Program-made: the position numbers and the translations under genes
Notes under the pieces: generated by a model
The model's input: the letters and a program-made list of their open reading frames with translations, nothing else
Databases searched by the model: none
What the model was told of the DNA's origin: nothing
Assembly: GCA_017592665.1 (NCBI GenBank)
Contig: JAGFNW010000001.1
Coordinates: forward strand, 62,001-126,000
Source: Streptosporangiaceae bacterium NEAU-GS5
GTDB taxonomy: Bacteria; Actinomycetota; Actinomycetes; Streptosporangiales; Streptosporangiaceae
Reading direction: 5' to 3'
DNA: 64,000 bases
Part shown: positions 1 to 7,804 of the stretch, in pieces
Layout: each line of letters opens with the position of its first letter
Position numbering within the stretch: the stretch's first letter is position 1

Positions 1-167
1 TCCTCGGCCCCGCCGCCGACCGCCTCGCCATCGGCGACCGCGTCTGGTTCCGCCACGCCAAAGCCGGCGAGATGTGCGAGCGCTTCAATGACCTGCACCT
101 GCTGGAGGGCGACCAGATCGTCGAAACCGTCCCCACCTACCGCGGCGAAGGCCGGGCCTTCCTTTAG
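1..167 (+). CDS. Partial CDS (3' end), PLP-dependent amino acid deaminase/aldolase-like
   Basis: Only the last 54 codons are visible; the frame is open from base 3 to a TAG at 165-167. The tail contains GDRVWFRHAKAGEMCERF and ends YRGEGRAFL. An H-x5-C stretch near the C-terminus followed by a short tail is typical of alanine-racemase-fold proteins with a D-serine dehydratase-like C-terminal domain (D-threonine aldolase / amino acid deaminase group), in which a His and a Cys bind a metal. That is family knowledge applied to a short fragment, and the PLP lysine lies outside the window. The substrate cannot be named. Confidence 0.55.
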   Translation, partial: LGPAADRLAIGDRVWFRHAKAGEMCERFNDLHLLEGDQIVETVPTYRGEGRAFL

Positions 168-303
168 CCAGGCCTTCCTTAAGCGGGGCCCTTCCTTAAG
201 CCGGAGCCTTCATTGGCCAGGACTTCCTTAACCGAGGCTTCCTTCAGCCGGGGCTTCTTTCAGCCGGCCCAGGCGGGGTCTGCCGGGGTCTGCCGGGGTC
301 TGC
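155..303. repeat. Two adjoining short tandem repeats in the gap before the DUF3618 gene
   Basis: From about 155 to 268 a degenerate unit of 16-17 bases built around CTTCCTTAAGCCGGGG occurs about seven times. It begins inside the last codons of the upstream gene. From 274 to 303 the 10-base unit CGGGGTCTGC is repeated three times without change, ending next to the stop codon (304-306) of the minus-strand gene. No hairpin terminator is evident. Confidence 0.75.
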
Positions 304-672
304 CTAACCGCGGCGACGGCGCCGGAACAGCACGACGGCCGCGCCCACGACCAGCACCGCCCCGACTCCGATGAGCACGGGGGCGATGTTAGGCGGGGTC
401 TCCTGCCGGACCGGGCCCGGCCCCTCCCCCAGTTCGTCATGCACTCCCGGGGCGTACGACCGCGAGCCGTTGAGCGACGGACGCGACCCGCCACCGACGA
501 AATCGCCAAAGGACGCCAGCAGATGCTCGGCGTTGGTCTTGACCTTGGCCACGCTCCGCTCGACGACGCGCTTCGGGCTGACCCGATCGGCGATCGCGTC
601 GACCGTCCGGGCGAGCTCGGCCCGCGTTACCTCGATCCGGCGCTCCAGCGCCTCAGGATCGGTGTCCGCCAT
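304..672 (-). CDS. DUF3618 family membrane-anchored protein
   Basis: Small 122-residue protein. The N-terminal 45 residues (DPEALERRIEVTRAELARTV then DAIADRVSPKRV) match the DUF3618 pattern of a charged helix with E-x-x-R-x-E-L. A proline/glycine-rich linker follows, and the protein ends in one hydrophobic segment (about residues 97-117) and an RRRRR cap, so it is probably tail-anchored with its N-terminus in the cytoplasm. DUF3618 proteins in actinobacteria are often found beside phage-holin-like (DUF1469) proteins, but none is visible here. The start is supported by AAGGGGA about 5 bases before the ATG. The molecular function is unknown. Confidence 0.8.
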   Translation of the reverse strand: MADTDPEALERRIEVTRAELARTVDAIADRVSPKRVVERSVAKVKTNAEHLLASFGDFVGGGSRPSLNGSRSYAPGVHDELGEGPGPVRQETPPNIAPVLIGVGAVLVVGAAVVLFRRRRRG

Positions 673-781
673 GGCGATCCCCTTCCCTGCGGCCCGGCCG
701 AGTCACCTCGCCTGAGCTCGAGTCCGTACACGTGTGTGATCAGTCTGCCAGGTCCTGGGCGCACCCTGTAGCGTTGCACCC

Positions 782-1249
782 ATGTCGAAGCTCGAACCAG
801 GGGACGCGGCACCCGACTTCACCCTGCCCGACGCCAACGACAGCGAGGTCAGCCTCTCGTCGTTCCGCGGGCAGCGGGTCATCCTCTACTTCTACCCTGC
901 CGCGATGACCCCCGGCTGCACCAAGCAGGCCTGCGACTTCCGCGACAACCTCGGCGCGCTCACCAAGCACGGCTTCGTCGTGCTCGGGGTGTCGAAGGAC
1001 AAGCCGGCCAAGCTGCGCTCCTTCATCGAGCGCGACGCGCTGACCTTCCCGCTGCTGTCCGACCCTGACCTCGCCGTCCACAAGGCCTATTCGGCGTACG
1101 GCGAGAAGCAGAACTACGGCAAGACGATCATGGGCGTGATCCGGTCGACCTTCGTCGTCGACGCCGACGGCAAAATCGAGAAGGCCCTCTACAACGTGAA
1201 GGCCACCGGCCACGTGGCCCGCCTCATGAAGGAGCTCGACCTCGCCTGA
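782..1249 (+). CDS. bcp: Thioredoxin-dependent thiol peroxidase (Bcp/PrxQ-type peroxiredoxin)
   Basis: This 155-residue protein has the normal Bcp length. It reduces hydrogen and organic peroxides with electrons from thioredoxin, in the cytosol. The active site reads PAAMTPGCTKQACDF: Cys46 is the peroxidatic cysteine in the P-x3-T/S-x2-C context, and Cys51 is placed as the resolving cysteine of atypical 2-Cys Bcp enzymes. A GDAAPDFTLPD N-terminus and a YGKTIMGVIRSTFVVD stretch complete the family signature. There is no clear Shine-Dalgarno sequence before the ATG and a TAGCGT box lies about 8 bases upstream, so a leaderless or very short leader is possible. A tRNA gene follows on the same strand. 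Confidence 0.95.
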   Translation: MSKLEPGDAAPDFTLPDANDSEVSLSSFRGQRVILYFYPAAMTPGCTKQACDFRDNLGALTKHGFVVLGVSKDKPAKLRSFIERDALTFPLLSDPDLAVHKAYSAYGEKQNYGKTIMGVIRSTFVVDADGKIEKALYNVKATGHVARLMKELDLA

Positions 1250-1267
1250 CACCATCCCCGTCCACGG

Positions 1268-1341
1268 GGGGCTGTAGCCCAATAGGCAGAGGCACGTGAT
1301 TTAGGTTCACGCCAGTGGGGGTTCGAGTCCCCCCAGCCCCA
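1268..1341 (+). tRNA. tRNA with UAG anticodon (Leu CUA by codon) but a class I body
   Basis: All four arms can be drawn. Acceptor stem 1268-1274/1334-1340 has 7 perfect pairs; the D arm (1277-1293) has a three-pair stem and a GG in the loop; anticodon stem 1295-1299/1307-1311 has 5 perfect pairs around loop TTTAGGT with anticodon TAG at 1302-1304 and G37; the T arm 1317-1333 has 5 pairs around TTCGAGT. The discriminator is A1341 and CCA is not encoded. The variable loop is only five bases (1312-1316). Bacterial tRNA-Leu species normally carry a long variable arm, so the amino-acid identity is uncertain although the anticodon reads CUA. Confidence 0.85.
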
Positions 1342-1761
1342 CCCAAAGGGTCGTTACTCGAACACCCGCCTGCGAGCGCGGCAGCGAGTAGGCCGGAGCC
1401 TCAGCGGCCCTGTCAGTGACAGCGCCGTTTGCCTCGTGGCACCATCTCCGTCGCGCTGTGTGCTCGTCTTCGCCGTCTTCGTTGAGGACCGCGGACTGGC
1501 GAGAAACTGGTCCGAGCCCGTGTCCGACCCCCAGTAGTGCAGCTCGATCCGGGCTATCGCCTATCAGCTGAGAAGTTCTGCATCTATTTATTGGAACTGT
1601 CAGCCAGGGCCCGGCGGCGAGGACGATGAAAAGAGTATTTCGTATTTGCTGGATCGGGGCGGCGGATCGTGCCGGCATAGTCGGGCAAAGCTTCTGTAGC
1701 GGCTGGTTTCGGTGACCCGTTGCCGGGAACGATCGCGGAGCGTGACAAACCGCGGCCACCC
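1342..1761. other. Gene-free interval after the tRNA
   Basis: About 420 bases without a convincing gene. The stretch around 1570-1660 is noticeably more AT-rich than the surroundings. A minus-strand open frame reads back over the tRNA and has no family resemblance. I see no duplicate of the tRNA 3' end that would mark an integration site. Confidence 0.5.
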
Positions 1762-2661
1762 ATGGATAACCGGCAAAGCCGGGCCATCGATTTGCGAGAA
1801 ATTCTGAAAGCCCTGGAGTCGCGCAGCCGGCTGCGACTATCGGGAGGCATTACCTTGGCTGGAGAATTGCTGTTCTATGACGCCGGCAATGGGGTCATCT
1901 CCACGGCCAGGATCGACCCTGAAGGCGCCTTCCATGCGCTCAGCCGGGGAAAGGTCAACCGGGAGTGGACTCATATCGTGCCCACGAACGGGATGCTGCT
2001 GTTCTACCGCGCCGACACCGGGGCCATTTCCACCGCCAGGATCGACGCCGACGGCGTCTTCCATGCGCTCGCGGACGGGAAAGTCAACTTCGACTGGACT
2101 CACATTGTGCCCACGAACGGGGAGTTGCTGTTCTACCGCGCCGACACCGGCGCCATCTCCACCGCCAGGATCGACGCCGACGGCGTCTTCCATGCGCTCA
2201 AGACCGGCAACCTCACCCCGGAGTGGACTCATATCGTGCCCACAAACGGAGAGCTGCTGTTCTACCGCGCCGACACCGGCGCCATCTCCACCACCAGGAT
2301 CGACGCCGACGGCGTCATCCATGGGCTCAAGCAGGGAGCGGTCCTCCGGAGCTGGACTCGCATTGTGCCCACGAACAAGGTGCTGCTCTTCTATCGCGCC
2401 GATAATGGGGCCATCGCCACGGCCAGGATCGACGCCGATGGTGTGTTCCATGGCCTAAAGGAGGGAGCGGTCAACCGCGACTGGACTCATCTTGTGCCCA
2501 CGAACGGAGAGTTGCTGTTCTATCGCGCCGATAATGGAGCCATCTCCACTACCAGGATCGACGCCGATGGCGCCTTCCTTGGCCTCAAGGACGGGAATCT
2601 CGCCCCCGCGTGGAAACTCATAACGGGTGACCGCGGCGGAACGAGTGTCACATCACACTGA
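1762..2661 (+). CDS. Six-repeat beta-propeller-like (lectin-like) protein
   Basis: After a 31-residue N-terminal segment without a signal peptide, the 299-residue protein is six consecutive 43-residue repeats (consensus T-N-G-x-LLFYRADTGAISTARIDADG-x-FHGL-x4-L-x3-WTHIVP), followed by a ten-residue tail. Conserved LLFY, TGAIST and W-T-H-I-V suggest one four-stranded blade per repeat, hence a six-bladed propeller; similar repeats occur in actinomycete tachylectin- or tectonin-like sugar-binding proteins. That assignment is inference. The repeats are also close at DNA level, so recent unit duplication is likely. An in-frame TTG at 1720 is the alternative start; neither start has a good ribosome binding site. 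The role is unknown; carbohydrate binding is the best guess. Confidence 0.7.
   Translation: MDNRQSRAIDLREILKALESRSRLRLSGGITLAGELLFYDAGNGVISTARIDPEGAFHALSRGKVNREWTHIVPTNGMLLFYRADTGAISTARIDADGVFHALADGKVNFDWTHIVPTNGELLFYRADTGAISTARIDADGVFHALKTGNLTPEWTHIVPTNGELLFYRADTGAISTTRIDADGVIHGLKQGAVLRSWTRIVPTNKVLLFYRADNGAIATARIDADGVFHGLKEGAVNRDWTHLVPTNGELLFYRADNGAISTTRIDADGAFLGLKDGNLAPAWKLITGDRGGTSVTSH
1855..2628 (+). repeat. Six tandem 129-bp units inside the propeller-like gene
   Basis: Each unit encodes 43 residues, and all six are contiguous and in frame. Units 2 to 4 are the most alike; for example CTGTTCTACCGCGCCGACAC recurs in them. Units 1 and 6 have diverged most, as expected for an array that grew from the middle. 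Confidence 0.85.
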
Positions 2662-2767
2662 ACTCAACTCACCTGCCCGGCCGACCCGACCTAGGACACG
2701 TGCTACCGGCCACCGGAACCGGAATCGGGCGGGACTCGGTGGTGCCATCGCCGACCTCGTATGGCCC

Positions 2768-3259
2768 TCAACGAGGGTTCGGCGTCAGGGGGAGGCGCAG
2801 GACCCGTTCGCCGTCGTGGAATGTGCCGGTGTCCTGGAAGCCCAGGCGTAGGTAGAAGCCCAGGGGTGAGCTTTCCTCGCCTGGAACGACGCTGGTCAGG
2901 AGGACTTCGGCGGCGGGCCGGGTGCGGAGGTGGTCGATCACCAGGTCGAGGGCGGCCCGGCCGTGGCCACGGCCTTGGTGGGCGGCGTCGATGAGCAGGC
3001 GCCATAGGTAGTACGGCCCGAGCAGGGTGGGATCCCCGGGTGGGATGTTGTCACTGATCATGACGAAGCCCACGGGAGTGTCGTCGTCGTAGATCGCCCG
3101 ATACCACGGCATGGCCTCCGGACACTGCTCTGCCTCGTCCAGAGACTCCGCGACCCCCGCCACGTAAGCCTGCTGGGCTGGTGTGACATCGAGGGCTACG
3201 ACGGCCGCGCGATTGGCGTCGGTGATCGGTCGCAGGGTTATCACCCTGCCATCATCCAC
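2768..3259 (-). CDS. GNAT-family N-acetyltransferase
   Basis: This 163-residue protein has the GNAT layout: an N-terminal strand-helix (ITLRPITDANRAAVVALDV), central YLWRLLIDAAHQGRGHGRAA with the acetyl-CoA pyrophosphate-binding Q-G-R-G-x-G/A loop, and a C-terminal GFYLRLGFQDTG motif. GNAT enzymes move an acetyl group from acetyl-CoA to an amine; nothing here reveals the acceptor. It resembles the diamine (spermidine) acetyltransferase-like branch but this is weak. The start is the GTG at 3259. The DUF1304 gene lies 27 bases upstream on the same strand. Confidence 0.9.
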   Translation of the reverse strand: MDDGRVITLRPITDANRAAVVALDVTPAQQAYVAGVAESLDEAEQCPEAMPWYRAIYDDDTPVGFVMISDNIPPGDPTLLGPYYLWRLLIDAAHQGRGHGRAALDLVIDHLRTRPAAEVLLTSVVPGEESSPLGFYLRLGFQDTGTFHDGERVLRLPLTPNPR

Positions 3260-3286
3260 GAGGGCAGGGCGGTGCCAAGGGGTCGC

Positions 3287-3649
3287 TCAGTGAGCCAGGA
3301 GCACCAGCGTCAACGCGATGAGGGCCGGGACGGTCTGCACGAAGAGGATCTTGCGGGACGCCGTCGCGGCGCCGTACAGGCCGGCGACGCCGACACAGAC
3401 GAGGAAGAAGATCCGCGCCTGGAAACCGACCGGATCGGGCGAGAAGGCGCCCCACAGAAGCCCGGCCGCGAGGAAGCCGTTGTAGAGGCCCTGGTTGCCG
3501 GCGAGCACCTTGGTCGCGGCCGCGAATTCCTCCGTCGTGCCGAAGGCGTTCCGGGCCCGAGAGCCGGTCCACAGGAACATTTCCAGGACCAGGATGTAGA
3601 CATGCAGCAGGGCGATCAAAACTACCGCGATCACGGCGATGACGGACAC
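3287..3649 (-). CDS. DUF1304 family integral membrane protein
   Basis: 120 residues with four hydrophobic segments (about 3-22, 47-68, 75-94 and 100-118), matching the usual DUF1304 length. Family-typical stretches include LHVYILVLEMFLW, GNQGLYNGFLAAGLLWG and a C-terminal VQTVPALIALTLV. DUF1304 proteins are small inner-membrane proteins of unknown function. The GTG start at 3649 is used. It may share a transcript with the downstream GNAT gene. Confidence 0.88.
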   Translation of the reverse strand: MSVIAVIAVVLIALLHVYILVLEMFLWTGSRARNAFGTTEEFAAATKVLAGNQGLYNGFLAAGLLWGAFSPDPVGFQARIFFLVCVGVAGLYGAATASRKILFVQTVPALIALTLVLLAH

Positions 3650-3703
3650 GCCGCAAACAGTACGTCATGACACGGCGTAATCGCCTGCCAGCGGCGCCAC
3701 CCA

Positions 3704-3743
3704 CGCCAAACAGGCGGCGCCACACGCGCCAAACAGGCGGCGC
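3704..3743. repeat. Two copies of CGCCAAACAGGCGGCGC, 23 bp apart
   Basis: The 17-base unit is at 3704-3720 and again, identical, at 3727-3743, in the gap between divergently transcribed DUF1304 and methyltransferase genes. Spacing of 23 bases start to start is close to two helix turns, so paired regulatory sites are possible. No bound protein is known. Confidence 0.6.
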
Positions 3744-3909
3744 TGCCCGCACTGAGCCGCCGCCGCTGTCCGCCCTCGGCCCTCCGCCCTCGGGCGCCGT
3801 TGCGAACTGTTCCCTCTGGTCGGTCGATCGGCAGCGGCGGCGGCCCATAGGCAGCGATGTCTGGGGTCGCTTGTTGCGGCCGGGCAGCGCGATCGCCGAT
3901 AGTCGAGGC

Positions 3910-4572
3910 ATGAAGGCGACCGGAGAAGACAGCCCAGGGGAACTGCTCGACGAACAGATCGCCTACTACCGGGCGATCGCCCCGGAGTACGAGGAACACG
4001 CTCTGCCCTTCTCCGGAGGCGCCGAGGTGTCCGAGGCGCTCGACGCGTTCCGGCCGACCGGCAGCGTGCTCGAACTCGCCTGCGGCCCCGGCACATGGAC
4101 CCCTCAACTCCTGCGGCACGCCACGGACGTCACCGCCGTTGACGCCTCTCCGGAGATGATCGCCATCGCCTCGGCTCGGGCGGCCAGTAACCGGGTGCGG
4201 TTTGTTTCGGCCGATCTGTTCCAGTGGCGGCCGGATCGCCGTTACGACGTGGTCTTCTTCGGGTTCTGGCTGTCACACGTCCCAGCGGACCGCTTCGCGT
4301 CCTTCTGGTCGCTCGTGGCCGACTGCCTGAAACCAGATGGGCGGGTGTTCTTCGTCGACGACGGATACCGTACGGCTGACGAACTCATCGAGGGCGAGCG
4401 GTCCGCGACCATCCAACGCCGGCTCAACGACGGGACCGCCTACCGGATCGTCAAAGTCCCCCTCCAGCCCGCAGACCTTGAACGGCAACTCGCGCGGATC
4501 GGCTGGCGCATCAGCGTCCACTCGACCTCAGGGCCGTTCTTCTGGGGCGCCGGCGGCCGGTCACACACCTGA
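3910..4572 (+). CDS. Class I SAM-dependent methyltransferase
   Basis: 220 residues from ATG 3910; the frame is open further upstream but that part is low complexity. Motif I is VLELACGPGTWTPQLL (S-adenosylmethionine loop), followed by VTAVDASPEMI (acidic residue that binds the ribose hydroxyls), then VRFVSADLFQW and a motif IV region YDVVFFGFWLSHVP. The C-terminal part FFVDDGYRTADE and a terminal beta strand fit the type 11/25 methyltransferase fold. Substrate cannot be inferred: a small molecule is more likely than nucleic acid because no extra domain is present. It is convergent with the reductase gene, whose end lies 2 bases away. Confidence 0.87.
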   Translation: MKATGEDSPGELLDEQIAYYRAIAPEYEEHALPFSGGAEVSEALDAFRPTGSVLELACGPGTWTPQLLRHATDVTAVDASPEMIAIASARAASNRVRFVSADLFQWRPDRRYDVVFFGFWLSHVPADRFASFWSLVADCLKPDGRVFFVDDGYRTADELIEGERSATIQRRLNDGTAYRIVKVPLQPADLERQLARIGWRISVHSTSGPFFWGAGGRSHT

Positions 4573-4574
4573 GG

Positions 4575-5132
4575 TCATCGCACGCGATAGTCGAGGAAGA
4601 CGACACCGCCGTCGAAGCGACGCTCGGTGACCAGCTCGAGGTCAAGCCGGACGTCCCTGGGCAGGGCAGGCTTGCCGCCGCCGACGAGGACAGGTGTCAG
4701 GAACAGCTGGCACCGGTCGACGAGCCCGGCTCTGAACGCCTGAGCGGCCAGGTCCGGCCCGCCGACGGTGATGTCACGGTCGAGAGCCTTCTTCATCGCT
4801 TGGATCGCATCCGGATCGAAGTCGCGCTCGATGCGTGACCTGGCGCTCGACACCTTCTCCAGGGAGCGCGAGTAGACCACTTTGTCGGCCGCGCGCCACA
4901 GCCGCATCCAGTCCCACTCCACGGGCGACTGGTCTTCGCGCACGTCAGCCGTCTCCCAGTAGAGCATGGTCTCGTACATTCGGCGTCCGTAGAGGTAGGT
5001 GCCGACTGGCCGCTCAAGCTCATTGACGAAGGCGTGGACTTCCTCGTCCGGAGCCGCCCAATCGAAGGTCCCTGTTTCGTCCTCGATGTATCCGTCCAGC
5101 GACGTGATCGCGGAAAAGATCAGCTTGGCCAT
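4575..5132 (-). CDS. Dihydrofolate reductase-family protein (RibD C-terminal domain)
   Basis: 185 residues from the ATG at 5132. MAKLIFSAITSLDGYIEDE is the characteristic first strand and turn; GRRMYETM, VVYSRSLE and ITVGGPDLAAQAFRAGLVD follow in the order expected for stand-alone RibD-C proteins, which bind NADPH. In actinomycetes many such proteins are called dihydrofolate reductase family, but a true folate substrate is rarely shown. No riboflavin gene is nearby, so a biosynthetic role is not supported. Function: an NADPH-dependent reductase of unknown substrate. Confidence 0.88.
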   Translation of the reverse strand: MAKLIFSAITSLDGYIEDETGTFDWAAPDEEVHAFVNELERPVGTYLYGRRMYETMLYWETADVREDQSPVEWDWMRLWRAADKVVYSRSLEKVSSARSRIERDFDPDAIQAMKKALDRDITVGGPDLAAQAFRAGLVDRCQLFLTPVLVGGGKPALPRDVRLDLELVTERRFDGGVVFLDYRVR

Positions 5133-5189
5133 ACCCCAAGTATCCCGCGACCGCACCAGGCAAACCTCCCGTTCCACGCGAGGCCGTCG

Positions 5190-6233
5190 TCACTGCCGGA
5201 TGAGGGTGCCCTTCCCCACATAGCGGCCATCATCGAAGGAGTACTCGAGCAGCCCGTCGCTCGACAGATCAAGCGCGACATCCACATCGATGCAGCCGGT
5301 CGGATTGTCGGTGATGTGCTCCCTGACGGTGATCTGATTTCCCGAGACGCCAAGCAGCCGTAACTCCCCCGCGCAATTCAGAGACGGGTAGCGAGCCCGT
5401 CCGATCACGTCTCCGATGTGGCCCGCGTGCAGTGTGTAGATCGTGAGGTACGGGCTTTTCGCAGAACCATCCTGATAGACCTGGCCTTCCCAGGTTCCGA
5501 TGACACGGCGGGGCACGTCCCCGGGATCCTCCTCCGGAGCCGGAGCGGGAGTGGCGCCGCCGGAAGAGGGGGCCTGGCTCTGCGCGATCACCGGCGAAGG
5601 TGTCGCCGTGGTCGTCTCGCTCACGGGCGGCGTCGCCCTTTCGGTCTCATCGCCACTCGTACGCGGGATCAGCCACCATCCCAGACCCGCCACCCCGGCC
5701 AATGCGACGGCCGCGACGACCGTCCGCCCCGCGCGCGGCCGGGGTCCGCGCATCGGGACAGAGCCGGGATGAGTGGCCGGTTGCGGTTCCACCACGGTGG
5801 CGCGTCGTCCCGCCAGCTCGGCCAGCAGGCGCGGCACCGTCGGACGCTGCGCGGGATCCTTCGCCAGGGCCTGTTCGACGATCGGCCGCAACCGAGGATC
5901 GAGACCATCGACCTGTGGTGGGTCGAAGGCCACGCGATGGAGGATCTCCGGAACGGTCGTGCCTTCGAACGGCGCGCGACCCGTGCCCGCGTAGACGACG
6001 ACGCAGGCCCAGGAGAACACGTCGGCGGCGGCGCTCACCCGGCCGCCTGTCACGAGTTCGGGCGCAAGGTAGGCGGGCGTCCCCACGATATGGCCGGTCG
6101 AGGTCACGCTGGTCCGGGCGTCCATGGCACGTGCGATACCGAAATCGATAACTCGCGGCCCGACGCTGGACAGCAGCACGTTGGCCGGCTTCAGGTCCCG
6201 GTGAACGATGCCCGCGTCGTGGATGGCGGACAG
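5190..6233 (-). pseudogene. 5'-truncated Ser/Thr protein kinase (PknB-type) with extracellular domain
   Basis: The frame opens right after a TAG (6234-6236) with LSAIHDAGIVHRDLKPANV, i.e. at the catalytic loop. It continues through DFG (VIDFGIAR), the activation segment (GTPAYLAPELV) and subdomains IX-XI, a Pro-rich juxtamembrane part, one membrane segment (VVAAVALAGVAGLGWWLIP) and an extracellular sensor-like domain with a cysteine pair. The glycine-rich loop, the ATP-binding lysine and the C-helix glutamate are absent, and the upstream bases do not encode them in any frame. A GTG at 6179 could start a fragment that lacks even the HRD motif. The kinase cannot be catalytically active; a residual role for the sensor domain is possible. 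Confidence 0.8.
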
Positions 6234-6236
6234 CTA

Positions 6237-6575
6237 CGAGTCATCCGCGCGCATGGCGGCGCCCGCTGCACGCTCCCGCGCCGCTGTCTGCGGAGCGTGC
6301 TGGGGCTGCAGATTTGATGCCGAGATTTCGGGGTGCCAGAGCGCGGGCCGGTCGGGCCCCTTACAGGATCGGCTGGCGGCCAGAAAGGCGCGGCTGGATT
6401 ACGACTTCGAGCCTCGCACCGCTGCGATTCCAGCTGATCTATGCGGCCCGCGATTTGTCCAACAGGGTCGAGTCGCATGTGAGCAATCGCTGGAATATGG
6501 ACCCCTCTTTCGTACCAGGCTCAACAGCGGCGGCTCAGACCGGCTTCGGGCTGGCGTTGCGGCCGGTCCCGGACG
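6237..6575. other. Gene-free interval upstream of the kinase remnant
   Basis: About 340 bases with no convincing gene. The kinase N-lobe should sit here but is not found in any minus-strand frame, so this sequence probably replaced it through a deletion or rearrangement ending near 6234. Short frames on both strands have no recognisable family pattern. Confidence 0.5.
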
Positions 6576-7679
6576 TCAGAGGACGAGGGTTTTGAGGTCT
6601 ACGGCGTCGGCCATGGCTTGGGCGCCTTTGTCGTTGAGGTGCATGCCGTCGCCGGCGTCGAGGGCGGGGTGGATGTAATCGGGATCGTCGGGATTCTCCA
6701 CGGCCCGGGCCACGTCGAAGACGGCGTCGAAAGTGCCGGTGGTGCGGATCCAGTCGTTCACCTCACGCCGGGTGGCCAGGCCCTCGGGAGTGCTGATCCC
6801 GGGATAGATGGCGCCCGCGAACGGGCCGATGGTGGCGGCGAGGATCCTCAGGCCGGCCTCGTGAGCGCGGCGGGCCAGGGCCGTGAAGCCCTCGATGAGG
6901 GCGTCGCCGGTGGCCGGAGGCTCGCCGACCATGCCGGGAAGGCCGAGGTCGTTGATGCCGAAATGGATCAGCACGTGGCTCCGGCCGGGAATCGTGAGAA
7001 CCTCGCGGTCGAAGCGGGCCAGGCCGTGCTCGCCGATTTCGTCGGTCAGCAGGCGGTTTCCGGCGATGCCCCGGTTGACGACCCATCCGCGTTCAAGGCG
7101 GCGGTTGAGGTGGTCGACGGAGCGGTTGTCGGCCCCGATGGTGGAGCCGACCCCCTCGAACCAGGAGTCACCGAAGGCGACGGCGATCGCCGTGTCGTCC
7201 GGCGCCTGCACGTCGACGCCCGAGATGAAGTATCTGCCGTTCACCTGCTCGGACTCGGGGAGCACAGTCGAGGTGACGTGGTTTCCACCGACGATGTGCA
7301 CGTTCTCCATGGGCATGTGGGAGTAGGTGGCCGGCCCGGTGTCCTCCGGCAGATAGAGGCTGAGGAACAGGTCGGCGCCGGCGGCGACAGGCAGGGCCAC
7401 CGGGTCGCTGACGGCCTCTTCTCCCGGCGGGATGGTGAGCTCCGCGGCGCCGTCGAAGGTGAGGGCGGCCTGCCCGTCTTCGGTGGTGGCGCCGGCGGCG
7501 GCGATGGTCAAGGGGGTGCGGCCGTAGCGGTTCGTCAGACCCACGCGAAGCAGCTCTCCGCCACCGGCCATGCGGAGCTTGTGCCACACGGTCTGGTCGG
7601 CGAAGCCGCGCGGCTCGCTGAGCTTGATCTCCTCATAGGGACTGATCACCGCGGTACGGAATCCTGCGGTCCACATCAT
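6576..7679 (-). CDS. SGNH/GDSL-family hydrolase
   Basis: 367 residues. Block I is AVAFGDSWFEG with the nucleophilic serine; block III is IHFGINDLG (GxND); block V is DGMHLNDKG, a D-x-x-H catalytic pair. The first 160 residues form a jelly-roll-like beta-rich domain (ELLRVGLTNRYG, LTFDGAAELTIPPG), the usual order in secreted-type SGNH esterases, but no signal peptide is present. The start is set at 7679 because AGGAG lies ten bases before that ATG, whereas an upstream ATG at 7697 precedes this ribosome binding site. Likely role: deacetylation or de-esterification of a carbohydrate or glycoside, substrate unknown. It is divergent from the HxlR gene. Confidence 0.88.
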   Translation of the reverse strand: MMWTAGFRTAVISPYEEIKLSEPRGFADQTVWHKLRMAGGGELLRVGLTNRYGRTPLTIAAAGATTEDGQAALTFDGAAELTIPPGEEAVSDPVALPVAAGADLFLSLYLPEDTGPATYSHMPMENVHIVGGNHVTSTVLPESEQVNGRYFISGVDVQAPDDTAIAVAFGDSWFEGVGSTIGADNRSVDHLNRRLERGWVVNRGIAGNRLLTDEIGEHGLARFDREVLTIPGRSHVLIHFGINDLGLPGMVGEPPATGDALIEGFTALARRAHEAGLRILAATIGPFAGAIYPGISTPEGLATRREVNDWIRTTGTFDAVFDVARAVENPDDPDYIHPALDAGDGMHLNDKGAQAMADAVDLKTLVL

Positions 7680-7755
7680 GCTCGGGTCACTCCTCATGGC
7701 TTGTGTTCAACAGCTTTCCTACACCACGATGGTTATGTAACTCTCCAATGGGAAG

Positions 7756-7775
7756 TACGCACCTCAAGGTGCGTA
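7756..7775. promoter_or_regulatory. Perfect palindrome, likely HxlR operator
   Basis: TACGCACCTCAAGGTGCGTA has two 9-base arms around a central CA. It lies 30 bases before the HxlR start and 77 bases before the divergent SGNH hydrolase start. HxlR-family dimers commonly bind such palindromes in their own promoter, so autoregulation and control of the hydrolase are plausible (inference). Confidence 0.65.
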
Positions 7776-7804
7776 GCTCGCCCTCCGGTAGGAAAGAGCG
7801 GTCG

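Noticed and set aside
1268..1341. tRNA gene as integration site of a mobile element
   Set aside because: No integrase gene and no second copy of the tRNA 3' end are visible within the window.
1307..1759. Minus-strand open frame across the tRNA (150 residues)
   Set aside because: It ends inside the antisense of the tRNA and has no ribosome binding site or family pattern.
1855..2628. CRISPR-like repetition
   Set aside because: Units are 129 bp, contiguous, coding and without spacers, so this is a protein repeat array.
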